Below the pieces are notes generated by a model that was not told the origin of the DNA, searched no databases, and was given only the letters and a program-made list of their open reading frames with translations. A DNA stretch of 64,000 bases from Cladopsammia gracilis (Eukaryota; Cnidaria; Anthozoa; Scleractinia; Dendrophylliidae), in the NCBI GenBank assembly GCA_022457155.1, contig JAJGOT010000002.1, positions 533,501 through 597,500 on the forward strand, in the 5' to 3' direction. The position numbers and the translations under genes are program-made. Positions 1 to 10,442 of the stretch are shown in pieces. Each line of letters begins with the position of its first letter. Position 1 is the first letter of the stretch.

Positions 1-33
1 AAGTTTACATGTCACTATTTCAACATCACCACA

Positions 34-74
34 GCACTGCACTGCACTGCACTGCAACAACAACAACAACAACA
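34..74. repeat. GCACT and CAA microsatellites, LINE tail
   Basis: A run of about four GCACT units is followed directly by seven CAA units. Read on the minus strand, the (TTG)n lies just downstream of the reverse transcriptase relic at 184-471. That is where a LINE of this kind carries its short 3' repeat, so it probably marks the 3' end of that insertion. Confidence 0.6.
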
Positions 75-183
75 TCCTTTACTTATACAGGATAAAAGTT
101 AAAGCAAACATCTTGCTTGTGGAGTCGTGTTTCTAGCTACACTAATTAAAAAACGTTTCTATATACATTAAAATTAAAAATGA

Positions 184-471
184 TTATATACATGACTTAA
201 AATCTGTTACATTCCTACTTTGCGTTTGAATCGATGTTGCATTGAAGTCCAGTTGTTTAATAAAATCGTCCTTTTTAGCTCTGGCATAAAATTGCTTGAA
301 ATCGTCAGTGTAGTACCTGGATGCAATGTTCCAAAGTACAGCACCTCGATAGCTGATCGAGTTTTTCAAATAATACGAACAAAATGGCGGAGTTTCGATC
401 TTATTACCCCTTACCCCTGCATGCTGGGAAATAGCCACAATTTTTAACAGCGTTCGTTCCTTTACCCACAC
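184..471 (-). pseudogene. LINE reverse transcriptase C-terminal tail (fragment)
   Basis: This 95-residue open frame resembles the region after the reverse transcriptase domain in CR1/L2-like LINEs. The segment around residues 34-48 (NSISYRGAVLWNIAS) is the conserved 'F/SYRGA-LWN' block at the end of many cnidarian LINE ORF2 proteins, and a basic tail follows. No catalytic residue is included. The frame ends at 184 and a (TTG)n tail lies about 110 bases downstream, as expected for a 5'-truncated LINE on the minus strand. The family assignment rests on recall; the clade (CR1, L2 or Rex) cannot be fixed from this length. Confidence 0.65.
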
Positions 472-992
472 ATTTAATATTTATACTAGGTCCACAGCCA
501 CTCTGACTTACCACCAAAATTTCACGCTTGTTGTGTTGTTCAGTGGTTGCAACTTCCAAAATATGCCGTGGTAGGTCGAGAAATTCATCCAGAGTCGAGT
601 CCCAAGGCTGCTTCGTTTTGTGGCAGCCATTTTTCCAGTTAACAAGCTACAAAGCAAAATTCGTAAACGAAGTACAACACCTAACTCGCTTCATTGAGAA
701 AGTGGACTCTGAACTACCTTCAAGCTTAATGATGCTCATCAGGCAGCTACTAACGATGAAAAATGGCTTTGAACTTACCAAAAATCGCAGATACACCATA
801 TTGGAGCCTTTATTGCAATTCAACGAAGCAAAATGACAACGTCAGAATGATGTTTCCAGTAAACTTGAGCCTTCAGTGTTTTAGAACAGCAGCACTTTGA
901 TGGTAACTTCAAATGTAGAGTCATGAAATCCTATGGCTCATTTATATGCAGAAAATCACTCAGAAACATAAAAATTCTCAGGAGTCAGTGGG
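472..992. other. No recognisable gene
   Basis: One plus-strand open frame of 102 codons lies at 528-836. Its product matches nothing I recognise and shows no domain or membrane segment. I see no RNA gene and no clear repeat here. Confidence 0.5.
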
Positions 993-1857
993 TTACAACA
1001 AGTGGTCAGGAAGGTGTTCTTTCATGTAGGCAGTAATTATATCCCTGTCACGCCCTCCATCTACTGAATTGTATGGGAAGATCCTGTCTAGTGCAATGTT
1101 TGGCTGTACCTGCTTATCCAACTCAATTTGTCTTGGTACGCAATTGTCATCCAACCTCATACCATTTATTTCACAAAAGTTATGCAACACAAAGCATGAA
1201 TATAATCTGTGGCACATGTCCAGCTTCATGTGAATGGGTTTATTCAGGATCTGCCATCTTTCTTTTAAACAACCACAAGCGCATTCATTGGGTTTCTTGA
1301 TGATCTCATTAAATCGTTAAACATAACATGTTTATTTGTTGTGCAGGTTGTGAACTCCTTCATCAGGTGAGGGAGTAAAGTGTAAGCAGTATCTCCAAGT
1401 AGCAAAACTGGAACCTTGTCAACATGTGGAAGAAGTGATCTGTACAGTAGGGGGAGTGTGCCATCTCTAAACATGTAATTAATGCAAGAGTTGCCGAAAA
1501 CTTTAGCATCGTGTACACTTCCTGGCCACCTGCAATCTACATCAATCTACTTCAAAATCACAGATTCCCTGCACATTAAGAGTCTACTTCATTTTGTACT
1601 AAAACATATTGTGAGAATTTTCTAAAGGTTGTTGAAAAGGATTGTGTCTCGTCCACACAACCAAATGCTCGGGGAAAACCATGTTTTGACTCAAACTTTA
1701 CAACAAGTTTTCTCATTTCTTCCTCGGTTTTAGGCAGGCTAATTGGTCCAACATAAAAAGTCAAATCTTGGCAGACCTTACGTAAAGTAACTGAGACCGT
1801 GGAAGTGGCTTCACCAAAGGTATTAGCTGTCATACTGATGGAGCCCATATCTTTCAA
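993..1857 (-). pseudogene. PIF/Harbinger transposase (DDE_Tnp_4), broken
   Basis: Three minus-strand blocks in different frames follow the order of a Harbinger nuclease. The first (1857-1576) ends in GFPRAFGCVDETQ, the first-aspartate block, where the family usually has GCVDGTH. Between blocks, around 1520, another frame reads DCRWPGSVHDAKVF, the second-aspartate block. The next (1474-1265) carries VLLLGDTAYTLLPHLMKEF. The last (1229-993) has the C-terminal CFVLHNFCE block. The glutamate region near 1270 reads RSSRNPMNALV, so the catalytic Glu seems lost. The enzyme would cut and paste DNA with 3-bp target duplications; this copy cannot. I did not identify its ends or its Myb-like partner. 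Confidence 0.8.
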
Positions 1858-2582
1858 AAAATAGACTCAAAGCTACAATCTCAGCCATTAATCATTGGAA
1901 CACTTGACGTTTTTCAATCCTGTACCCCTTTCCCCTGTCCAAAGTTGCAAATATGCAGCGATTTTCAACCTGAACTCAAAATACGAACGGTTTTCAGCTT
2001 TGAGAAAGGGTGGGGGAGATACATTTTCGAATGCGTTCCAACATTATTGTGTGAGGTTGTCTATAAGTGAGAATTATTTTAAAGAACGTAATGTGAGCTG
2101 TGTTACGAGACTTAAAATTTATCTGCAAACCTTTGATTTTAAGAGGATGTTCATGGCCTGTAATAAGGTTATTTTTGGGAAGAATTAAAAGGGGACTTTG
2201 CTAATAACTCATGCAACTTTAGTAGCGAATTCTTAGTTGTCTGTTGCAGTAATTAAAAGTACGGGACACTTTGTTTAGATAACTCTTTGGCAAATTATTT
2301 AATTGCTTATCAGTCTTAGCATCTTCAATGATAGAGTTTGTGTCACGTTAGAATAAAAAGTTCTCGCGTCTTTGAGATAGTTAGAAATCGTCTTAACACC
2401 GTACAATCAGTACGCTAAATGGATATAAATGACACCACAGTGGGTAACAAAACGGGAGGTAAGCGTGATTTTAGCAGAGGGAAATACGAAGTGTTTATCT
2501 GATTACATATAGCCAAGCAGACACAATACAAATAGACTGAATACAATAGTTATGGAATAATTTGTGCTAAAACTGTGCCAGA
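1858..2582. other. No recognisable gene
   Basis: AT-rich sequence with one unrecognised plus-strand frame of 97 codons at 1895-2188. It may hold the 5' part of the neighbouring Harbinger relic, but I see no conserved block. Confidence 0.45.
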
Positions 2583-2858
2583 GCAAAATCAATCCGTTTT
2601 AACAGATTGATTTTGCCATTCCAAACGGACGGCTATTAAACGGATTGGGTCAGTCTATTAAACGGTTGACTATTGCCATTAAAATGGATACCTTATCCGT
2701 TTGAACGGACTGGTGTTACCGTTAAAACGGTTTGTTAAATTTATCTAACGGATTAAAAAACGGATTAAACGCTTCTTTAAACTGTTTTAACGGATGCTAA
2801 ATGGATAGCAAACGCTTTCAAGCTGTTAAATGGATATCCGTTAGTGTACGTTTTCCCA
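2583..2858. repeat. AACGG-motif array with 18-bp terminus
   Basis: A degenerate array of AAACGG / TTAAACGG / AACGGAT words fills this stretch. It opens with a 12-bp inverted repeat (GCAAAATCAATC, 2583-2617) and closes with TTAGTGTACGTTTTCCCA at 2841-2858. The same 18 bases end the second array at 4451-4468. The unit is irregular, so this looks like a diverged minisatellite inside a transposon end rather than a simple tandem repeat. It abuts the DIRS reverse transcriptase relic, whose frame is lost at this junction. Confidence 0.7.
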
Positions 2859-2867
2859 AATCAGGTC

Positions 2868-3230
2868 ACAGTTGCTGTCCAGACTGAGTCCATTTTGAAA
2901 TGTTCGTATTCAACATGCTGGTTAAAGCGTTTCAAATTTAAGATCATTCCATATGATCCATCTTTTCTATTTGCCACAAAAATTGGCAAAATATATTCCC
3001 CACTTTCATGTTGGGTGGGTACAATGACACCTTTGTCAAGCAATTTTTGAATTTCAGCTTCTATAACCAGTGAGTCACTGATGTTGAATGTTTTCCTTTT
3101 TGGGCCCAAGTTCTTTGCGGGCTGTGTGGAAAATTCAATATACTGACCCTTCACACAATTAAGGACTTCTGAGTCAAGTTATTTTATTCCATTTGTCAAG
3201 GAAATGTGCCAGTTGGCTACCTTTGAAGCT
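2868..3230 (-). pseudogene. DIRS-like reverse transcriptase N-terminal fragment
   Basis: The minus-strand frame shows the start of a tyrosine-recombinase retroelement reverse transcriptase: a GQYIEF block, then EIQKLLDKGVIVPTQ, then FVANRKDGSYGMILNLKRFN, then VEYEHFKMDS. The 'KDGS-R-ILNLK-LN--V-Y-HFKM' pattern is typical of DIRS elements. An in-frame stop lies near residue 12 of the extended reading. The frame is cut at about 2868 where the AACGG array begins, so the catalytic aspartates of the palm are absent. I see no recombinase or split-direct-repeat ends nearby. Confidence 0.7.
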
Positions 3231-3253
3231 TTGCACCTTATTAGCAAAATAAG

Positions 3254-3363
3254 GTTTCATATGGGTCTCAAATATAATTATGTATAAATTTTTAATTTAT
3301 GAGACCAATAAAGTTGAAAGAAGTTAAACAACAATCTTTTGTTGTTTGAGACCCATATGAAAC
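3254..3363. repeat. 19-bp perfect inverted repeat, 110-bp foldback
   Basis: GTTTCATATGGGTCTCAAA at 3254-3272 is repeated exactly in inverted form at 3345-3363 around a 72-base AT-rich spacer. It lies just upstream, on the minus strand, of the DIRS relic. It could be the remains of a MITE or of an inverted element terminus. Confidence 0.75.
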
Positions 3364-3857
3364 ATTTTACATCTAAGTTATCAAGTGTGTCAGTGGAAAT
3401 CATTGCTGCTTCTTCCTGTGGTCCTGCGTTCAGAAGAAGGGTTCTGGGGGTGGCTTCGAGTTCCACTGACAACCTTTTGATAAAAAAGGCTTGCTTCGCC
3501 GATCAGATTTTTGGTAGTTTTGTGAAGGGTGTCCCTTTATGTTTTTGTGGCGACTCCCAACGGCTATGGTGCTTACCCTGTTGGATTGCTCCAAGAACTC
3601 TGTTTTTCTTGTCGTTTTGCTCGCCAAATTACGCCAAGTCTGAAGTATCTCTGTGCTTTCCTTGGGACTCTCGATTTCGCGTGTTATACTGTTCTAATTT
3701 TCTATCACCGATTGCAAGATGTTTTATGAAATGGTTGCATTATGCGTTACTGAAAAGGTTTTAACATATGCAAATTGGAAATCAGCGTTAGCGAATGAAA
3801 GCTCGTAGTCAAGTTGTTTGCCATTGAAAATTTTGTGTTTGCTAGATAAGGTCATTA
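3364..3857. other. Open frames without recognisable product
   Basis: A plus-strand frame of 141 codons (3339-3764) and two minus-strand frames overlap here. None shows a known motif. On the minus strand this would be the Gag side of the DIRS relic, but nothing in the sequence proves it. Confidence 0.35.
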
Positions 3858-4095
3858 ACCGTTGAATGTTTTTAACAGCTGCCCATTTAGAGATTTTGTC
3901 GACCGTTTAATGTTTCAGGTCTCCGTTTAATGATTTTGTTCAACCGTTTAACGTTTTAAGCTAACCGTTTAAAATTTTGTTGCACCATTTAACGTTTTAA
4001 GCTATCCGTTTTTGGACTTTGCTCAACCGTTTAATACTTTTGGCTATCCGTTTAAACGGTCATGGAGACCGTTTAAATGCTTGAATTAGCCGTTT
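3858..4095. repeat. CCGTTTAA-motif array, second copy
   Basis: This array is written in the opposite orientation to 2583-2858: CCGTTTAATG, CCGTTTAACG, CTATCCGTTT and similar words recur every 20-40 bases. It continues at 4403-4450 beyond the SINE and ends in TTAGTGTACGTTTTCCCA at 4451-4468. The two arrays could pair as a long imperfect hairpin, as in a foldback transposon. Confidence 0.7.
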
Positions 4096-4107
4096 ACTAT
4101 CCATTTA

Positions 4108-4398
4108 GTAAAGTCGCGCACCCGAGCCAGAAGGCTCATAACGGCCGGAGCTTAAACCCGGTTTATATAGCATGAAGCGACTAGGACTATTGCTACTCCC
4201 CCTGGATGAGATGCTAGTCCATCGCAGGGTTACCCCCAGCATTTTGTCGCCGGTACCCATTTATACACCTGGGTGGAGAGAGACAGTGGAGTAAAGTTTC
4301 TTGTCTAAGGAAACAACACGACGGCAGAGACCAGGCTTCGAACCACCGACCTTCAGGTTGAAAGTCCGACGCGCTAACCACTACACCACTGTGCCGCC
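4108..4398 (-). mobile_element. tRNA-derived SINE inserted in the array
   Basis: On the minus strand the element begins GGCGGCACAGTGGTGTAGTG, with an A-box-like GTGTAGTGGTTAGCGC. A B-box-like GGTGGTTCGAAGCC follows about 40 bases later. The head is tRNA-like. The body contains CCCTGCGATGGACTAGCATC, a stretch I associate with widespread animal SINEs. Pol III promoter boxes make it self-transcribed; it would borrow LINE enzymes to move. Flanks ACTATCCATTTA (4096-4107) and ACTATCCGTTTA (4403-4414) look like a target duplication with one mismatch, though the array itself contains this word, so the duplication is not certain. Confidence 0.75.
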
Positions 4399-4402
4399 CA
4401 CA

Positions 4403-4468
4403 ACTATCCGTTTACAATCGGTTTATTTTTATCCGTTTAACGGAAAAGTGTTAGTGTACGTTTTCCCA
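4403..4468. repeat. CCGTTT array end with 18-bp terminus
   Basis: The array resumes after the SINE and stops at TTAGTGTACGTTTTCCCA. The following bases (AGGTCACA after a short gap) also match those after 2858, so either the shared terminus is longer than 18 bases or both copies chose similar targets. Confidence 0.65.
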
Positions 4469-4635
4469 TGGAAGGTCACAAATGAGACCAGTTCCTCGAG
4501 TTGGGCATAGTCGGAAAATGTACTGGGAACATAATTGTCCAAATCGATTTCGTTGTTGCCACGTTTTGACGTCTTTGGTGATCAGTAACGGATCAAACAT
4601 CATAATGTAAACAAATGCTGAACATATTGAAAAAC

Positions 4636-6361
4636 TCACATGTGCGTCTGAGCTGGGGAATCTGCTGTAGCTGTTGCGGCAATACCAGGGACGACAGGAG
4701 TAGTAATGGGCGCGATGTACTGTTCTACAATGGTCCTCGTGCTTTTGTTAGTGTGTTGTCCTCCTTTTCGTACTTGAGTGGACTCTGTCCTCTTTGTCCC
4801 TCGACCTGAAGGCAAGTCCATTTGGGATAGGGCCAAAATGTTTGTTGGACTGTTTGTTGACCTTGTACCAATAACAGAAATTCTCCGTATTGGCCTCAAG
4901 TTCAGCTGCAGCAATTGTATGCAAGTACAAGCCGTAACCTGCATATAGAATACATTTATCGCTACATTCGTAGTACACCCCATAATGCTTTGAAGATTTG
5001 GTTTTAACATAAGGGGAGCCTCCTGATTCAACATAGTGTTCAGCAAAGGCGTTAGCTCCAGGTGCTGTGACAATAGCTTCTTTGCCACACGAGAGATGTA
5101 TCCCGGCCTTTTAGAACATATCTTTCAAGACTTGGAAGGGGACATGAATGGTCTCTGGAACAGTGATATCTTCGTACATTGGATCAACTTTAAGTCTCCT
5201 ATGCGTATCAAAGCCAGTTCTTCCTCCGTTCGCTGTAATTTCACAGTTTGTTGTATAAGTCTGATGCAAGCAGGCAGTGACAAACCCGTTGCCATTTTGG
5301 TCATATACACTTGGTGGGAAACCAAGGCTGGCCATGGAACGAACATCAGCTGTCATCGTTTGTTTAATTGGGTCTGCCTTATACTTCAAGAAATAGTGCA
5401 AGAAACGTTTGACTTGGGAATGGTCTCTCTCCCATGCCTCCGTCAATGACTGCAGTTTTTCATTGAACTTGCCAGGTGTCACAATCGATTAATCCGGGTT
5501 GTCTATTTATTTCGATATTTTTACCAAAAATATTGATTCGAAATTCTTTAGTGACGATTGCCGGCATTCCCAGCTCAGCCAATTTGGAGGAGATATTGTC
5601 CTTCATGTGTATGTTGCACATGAGGTGCAAGGAGTAAGGCAGAGGCCCTCCAAATCCCTCTGCAAGCACTTTCTCGCCGTCCGTTCCATACACAAGAATG
5701 TTTTGAATTGGCCCATGAAGCTTAATCATTGTAGATGACAAGTCGTAGTTACTACCAGGCTCCTTCTATGATGAAGCAGTATAGGTCCAATTTGTACTGG
5801 GTGACAATCTTCCTTTGTCCTAAGGAGCAGGTGGCGATATGTTGTCATAGTAATGTAATATTTTCCAAAGTTGAAAGTTGCATCAACCCCAAGGATACAA
5901 AATTTGGCAGGATTCGTGCAGAATCGTTCAATGTCTCTCAACTGTTGCTTTGAAGCAAGGACGACGCAAGGACGACGCAAGGATCTGACGAATTGTCTAC
6001 TTTTCTGACAAACGCATTTTCAATATCTCTGGCATCTTCCTTTAACATTTGTAGCAGCTCTACAAATTCATCGTCTTCGTTTTGCTGTTTTTTGTGGCTT
6101 ACCCACCAGCAGATTTCAATTGCAGAATGTCATCACTTTCTTCCAGACTCTGGTGGAAAACTTCCTTTGGAGAATATGTTTCTGAGAGTTGTCAAAGGCA
6201 CTGCTTTGTTGTTTCTGATGTGCGATAAAATGGCTTGTTGCTCTTGCTGTTTCCATGGGGTTTAACTTTGACTTCACGCTCCACACCGTCAAATACATAC
6301 TGTACCAAGGCCATACTGTGTTGCTTTCCGTCGCCACCTGAAAAAATAAGTTGCAATTCAT
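4636..6361 (-). pseudogene. MULE-like transposase, catalytic half, broken
   Basis: Five minus-strand blocks in shifting frames read, in order, as one protein. Block 5980-5726 has [20 protein letters not shown], with the first aspartate in VDATF. Block 5741-5460 has VYGTDGEKVLAEGF, the second-aspartate region, then HLMCNIHMKDN, a C-x2-H motif typical of Mutator-like transposases. Block 5482-5111 carries LTEAWERDHSQVKRFLHYF and LGFPPSVYDQNGNG, the alpha-helical stretch that should hold the acidic third residue. Block 5088-4636 is the low-complexity C-terminus. The enzyme would be a cut-and-paste nuclease. At least four frame changes make this copy dead. I saw no terminal repeats. Confidence 0.65.
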
Positions 6362-7051
6362 AATTCAATTAGGTCACAGGATTTCGTCATCATTCAACGA
6401 AATAATCAGATATCTAAAACAAAACAGTAAAAACAATTTAACTATTCCACCAAATATCTATTCTCTATTGCTTATAAGCTCGGCTTCTCGGAGATTTCCC
6501 CGCCACAGTCACTCCTCCCAGTAATGTACAAATTTTAGATTTAATGTTAGTTAACCTGTTTATTATCGTTTTTATTCTGCTTGTAATTCATTGTGTGGCA
6601 AAGTAATAAAAATAAATAAAGGTGAGTTCCGAATGCTTAAAAGGCAATGGTCTAAATACAAGGGAGTGTTTTTTTAAATCCAACGACAAAAATGTTCACG
6701 TCAGACTGTTAAATAATATCCATTGAAAATTAGTCGATTGTGATTGTACAAGAGTAGTATGATTAATCCTTGTTACTGTACTCCGCCTTAAATTTATCAC
6801 GAAATTAGAGACCAATCTTCTGAGCTGAACTAACTAAGCTCTCTGAACGCTTCTGAAGATCTCCGATGTTAACACTTGGTTTGCTGAACTTGATCGAATA
6901 ACTTCCAAATATTTGTGGTTACCTGAAGGCCTCCAAACATTTTCAAATTCGATCCAATTATCACATGTATTTGGTTACCATGGTAACCATGAAAAAAAGA
7001 CCATTAGGGTATCAACCTCTTAAATGTATGAGTATTCGAAGTAACTCTGGG
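6362..7051. other. Spacer between MULE blocks, no gene seen
   Basis: AT-rich sequence with an AATAAATAAAG run at about 6610. It separates the two coding parts of the MULE-like relic and may be an intron or a later insertion; no splice sites or terminal repeats are clear. Confidence 0.4.
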
Positions 7052-7258
7052 TCACTTGCGGTAAAACGACTGCGAGCACTTGAATACACCAACGGCTCCA
7101 AACATTTTCTCTGTGACTTTGGTTAGCGGTCCTTTTTTGCTGGCTTGCTTGAAGAAAAATGTCTTTGTCCCTGTTCCATGCCAGGCACCCATGTCATCGG
7201 CCAGTAGGTTCTTCACAGTTTTCACGTGTTGTGCCTCCAAATCTATAACAAACATCAA
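7052..7258 (-). pseudogene. Probable N-terminal fragment of the MULE-like protein
   Basis: This 68-codon minus-strand frame has DDMGAWHGTGTKTFFFK near residues 21-37 and FKCSQSFYRK at its end. I recall an N-terminal block of this kind (an acidic residue pair, G-W, then FK) ahead of the transposase in cnidarian multi-copy proteins of the same sort. It is collinear with, and upstream of, the catalytic relic. The link is inference from order and recall. Confidence 0.4.
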
Positions 7259-7884
7259 ATTCTTTCATATCGACGTGGGTACAGCCCGTGATACTTTTGA
7301 TCTTGGTATGCTTGGGCTCAAAGGGATATTGACGGCTTCTTCTGTGGTGATGCCACTACGTCGACCCATTGCATAAACTGGTAGCATTGGATTATCGTTC
7401 CAATGCTGTACACTGCATTTATCTCTTTCATTTCTACCCTGTAAAGGATAAATTTATTTCCATCAGATTAAATGGGCATAGTCTATAATCTGGACAGAAC
7501 CCTGTCAGATTGTCTAAATCGATTTTGTCATGTGTGAGCTTAAGTTACTTCCAGAGAACACAGACTATGAAACTGTGACAAGAGAACTTTAATGTACTGA
7601 TTATTTATCTATCTATTTTTACAGAGGGATGGGAGGCGAAGAGGTAAAAGTGATTTGCAGATTTAAGGCATGCATAAAAATGCGAGAATTGAAATGCTAT
7701 AATTCAAGAATGAATGCCTGAGAGCTTTTATCAGTAGATGAGTTGTCACAACCGGAGCAACTTGCAGTGCTAAAATATAAAAAACTTAAAACATTAACAA
7801 TCAATAATTTTTAAGATTATATACGAAAATCTAAGTGAACTGCTAAACAGAAATGCTCGTGCACTGTTATGTAAATTCTGTTCT

Positions 7885-8095
7885 TTAACCCTTTAAGCCA
7901 TGAGAGTAATCAGCACCAAATTTCTCCTTGTAATATTAATGGCTTATCAATCAAAAAGGTCATGAGAATTAAGGACATGATCACACAAGATGTGTCCTCT
8001 TGATATCCAAACAATTTCTCCCTACTACTTCTATAGGAAATGTATAGGACTAGAAATGAGAATTTCAATTTTGATATTAGGGCTTAAAGGGTTAA
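7885..8095. mobile_element. 211-bp MITE with TTAA flanks (piggyBac-like)
   Basis: TTAACCCTTTAAGCC at 7885-7899 and its exact inverse GGCTTAAAGGGTTAA at 8081-8095 bound a 211-bp unit with no coding capacity. If TTAA is the target duplication, the terminal repeat is CCCTTTAAGCC, matching the CCC start and TTAA preference of piggyBac elements. The sequence shows the repeats; the superfamily is inference. Confidence 0.7.
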
Positions 8096-9569
8096 CATGA
8101 CATTGCGGAATTGCGCCCATTGAAACACGTTGATCGAAGATGGAAATTTTGCTGTCAATCAAATGTTCCCCTGTGTATAGCTATTATTTCTAGGTGAAAA
8201 TATGTGCAACAAGTCTATTCAGCAGAGAACAGAAGAACCATGGGTCTCTCGCAAGGATAATTCGGTCAAGTTTATTGATGCATGTTGCGTGACTATCACA
8301 AAAGCGATTTGCACTACATTGCACAAAAACCCTTTGCTTTCCTTGACATTTCTATTAAACAGAAATACATTATATTGTCTCGAAAAGGATATTTTAATGT
8401 TAAAAATTGATCAATTAGAACCCATAGACCAGTGTTCTTGATGTGTTTGTCTACAAAAGGTGACAAATGTTAATATGAAACTTGTTATGCATCGAAAACT
8501 TAAACAGTATTTGGGTAAGGTATTGAGAGACTAAATAAAATATCTTCATTGAAACTCGGCCAAGAATAATAATATTGAAATCTTTATACTAGTAGTTAGA
8601 ACCAAGAATTTAACCGATCCATCGCAACTATGTTTTGTCACCTGTGAGTTCAGAATTATTTGCATACGCGACTAAAGAAGCGACACTTAAACCTCTGATT
8701 TGAAAAGTACCTTGTAACGCATATACATGGTGTACCTGCTTCTCAAAACGGGAATGTTGAATGAAATTGTCATTATTTTTTTCAAGTCAATGACAATAAA
8801 GAGATACGAAGAGTAAAATAGCATGCAAGACTTTCATGTGTGAGATTGTTTTAGTTTTGTCAGGTTGTAACACATTTGCATACCGACAAAAACAATGTCA
8901 AGCGAAATTCAAAACCTTTAACAAAATGCATTCACTTTATTTGCATGGCCCATGAAAAGCTAAAAATGTTTCGCTACACAGGATTTAAAATCATTATTTA
9001 TCTGCTAAGTAGAAATACATAAATTCGGGACTTATGGACGCATTACTTTCAGGGAGTGTTTTGTTTTGTCTTGCCCTAACAATTCTGTTTGCATCTTTCC
9101 ATTTCTATTGTCTCGCAGAAACAATGCACAAAACACCCAGGATAATTTCAAGACATCACAAAAGAAACCACAAAAACCCCTATCCTTTGTCAGCGCGCAA
9201 AACATCATGGTTACCCCACATTTTTCGGCCAACGGTTTTCAATGGGCGCAATTCCGTAATGTAAATACAAGCTTGAAAACAACACATGCGACTGATACAT
9301 GTCAGATTTATTAAAGCAGGGTGCACTGCTCTATTTTGAGTGACTTCATCTATGATTGCTAGTTTAGCGTCAGTTTAAATGACAAAACATCACTTAAAGA
9401 AGAAAACATATAAAGACTCGCGTTTGACTCTCCAAAGGAAGTGTTTTGGCAGACTCAGTGACTCCTAAACAGATAACGTCATCAATGCTATCAGAAGTGA
9501 AAAATAAAGACCATACAAAGGAAAGTTTAACCCTTGAATATACATGCAAACTGGCACCTCCAGTTTATT
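8096..9569. other. No recognisable gene
   Basis: Short open frames at 8202-8441 and 9034-9314 have no recognisable product. I see no RNA gene or clear repeat in this stretch. Confidence 0.5.
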
Positions 9570-10442
9570 TGTATAGTTTAAAAAACGAGCAGTAGTGTAT
9601 TATCAGGTTTAAAAACTCCAGGCGAAGCCGAGAGTTTTTACACCTGATAACACACGTGCTGCGAGTTTTTTGAACGGCTTCAAAAACATTCTTTTAAAAG
9701 CGTGTCCCTTCGGAATTAAAACAATTACGCTTTTGTGCGAAGAGGAAATTAGCATATGAGAAAAACAAGTAGACTAGACTGATTAGCATACAACACATGT
9801 GCCACGTCTTCGACGAAGTGACTGTTGCTTTCCGGCTCCTGTCGACAGTTTTGGGATTTTATAGTTCTGAGGGAAAACATCTACTGAAAAATGCTATACT
9901 AAAGTTGTCAGGGTATGGTAAATAAAACGGCTGACAATTTTTTTTGTCAGAGGTAGAGAACGAGTAGAAATAAGCAGCTTGCATCTGCGAACCAGTCGCT
10001 TACCTGGCAATTTACATGAGGGCGCTGGTGTCATTCAAATAACGGCTCACTTGTTAAACTGTTGGTTGTTTATTTTGTTGAGATTCGAAATAGAATGGTG
10101 AAAGACCAGATTTCGTAAAACAGTACTGCACAAAAATATTAAAGTCACCATTTGTTGCACTAAGAATCCTGAACAATTACCCATATCAGTAATCTTTATA
10201 TAAAGATTACGTGTGATCTTAATATAAATATCACGCTCATTTTAAAATCATTCTCATTAAAAATTCAGCAATAATTGCATTGTTTGCCCATTCAGCCCCG
10301 AACTCCCCTGTGACTGAAATCAAAGCTGCCACCAGGCTTTTCATAATGACCGTAGATTACCAGGTATTAAGGCTTATACACGTGATCGATTTGCGTCGTG
10401 TGATTGGCTGATATGCTCATGAATTATTAATGAGTTTTTGAA
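9570..10442. mobile_element. Dispersed ~870-bp repeat, copy 1
   Basis: This unit is repeated at 34695-35504 in the same orientation with few substitutions and some small deletions. It opens with a 100-bp hairpin (9576-9675) and ends with GAGTTTTTGAA. It has no long open frame, so it is probably a non-autonomous DNA element. It also contains GTAATCTTTATATAAAGATTAC-type self-complementary sequence at 10191-10212, which copy 2 has largely lost. I could not identify target duplications. Confidence 0.75.
9576..9675. repeat. Nested 100-bp hairpin heading repeat copy 1
   Basis: The outer arms are GTTTAAAAAACGAGCAG and CTGCGAGTTTTTTGAAC. The inner arms are TTATCAGGT/ACCTGATAA and TTAAAAACTC/GAGTTTTTA. 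The apex is CAGGCGAAGCCGAG. The whole can fold into one long stem. Confidence 0.8.

Noticed and set aside
3339..3764. 141-codon gene on the plus strand
   Set aside because: It has a cysteine/phenylalanine-rich composition with no domain, starts inside an inverted repeat, and overlaps minus-strand frames next to a retroelement relic.
4301..4510. Plus-strand protein across the SINE
   Set aside because: The frame is the antisense of a tRNA-derived SINE head; no protein feature.
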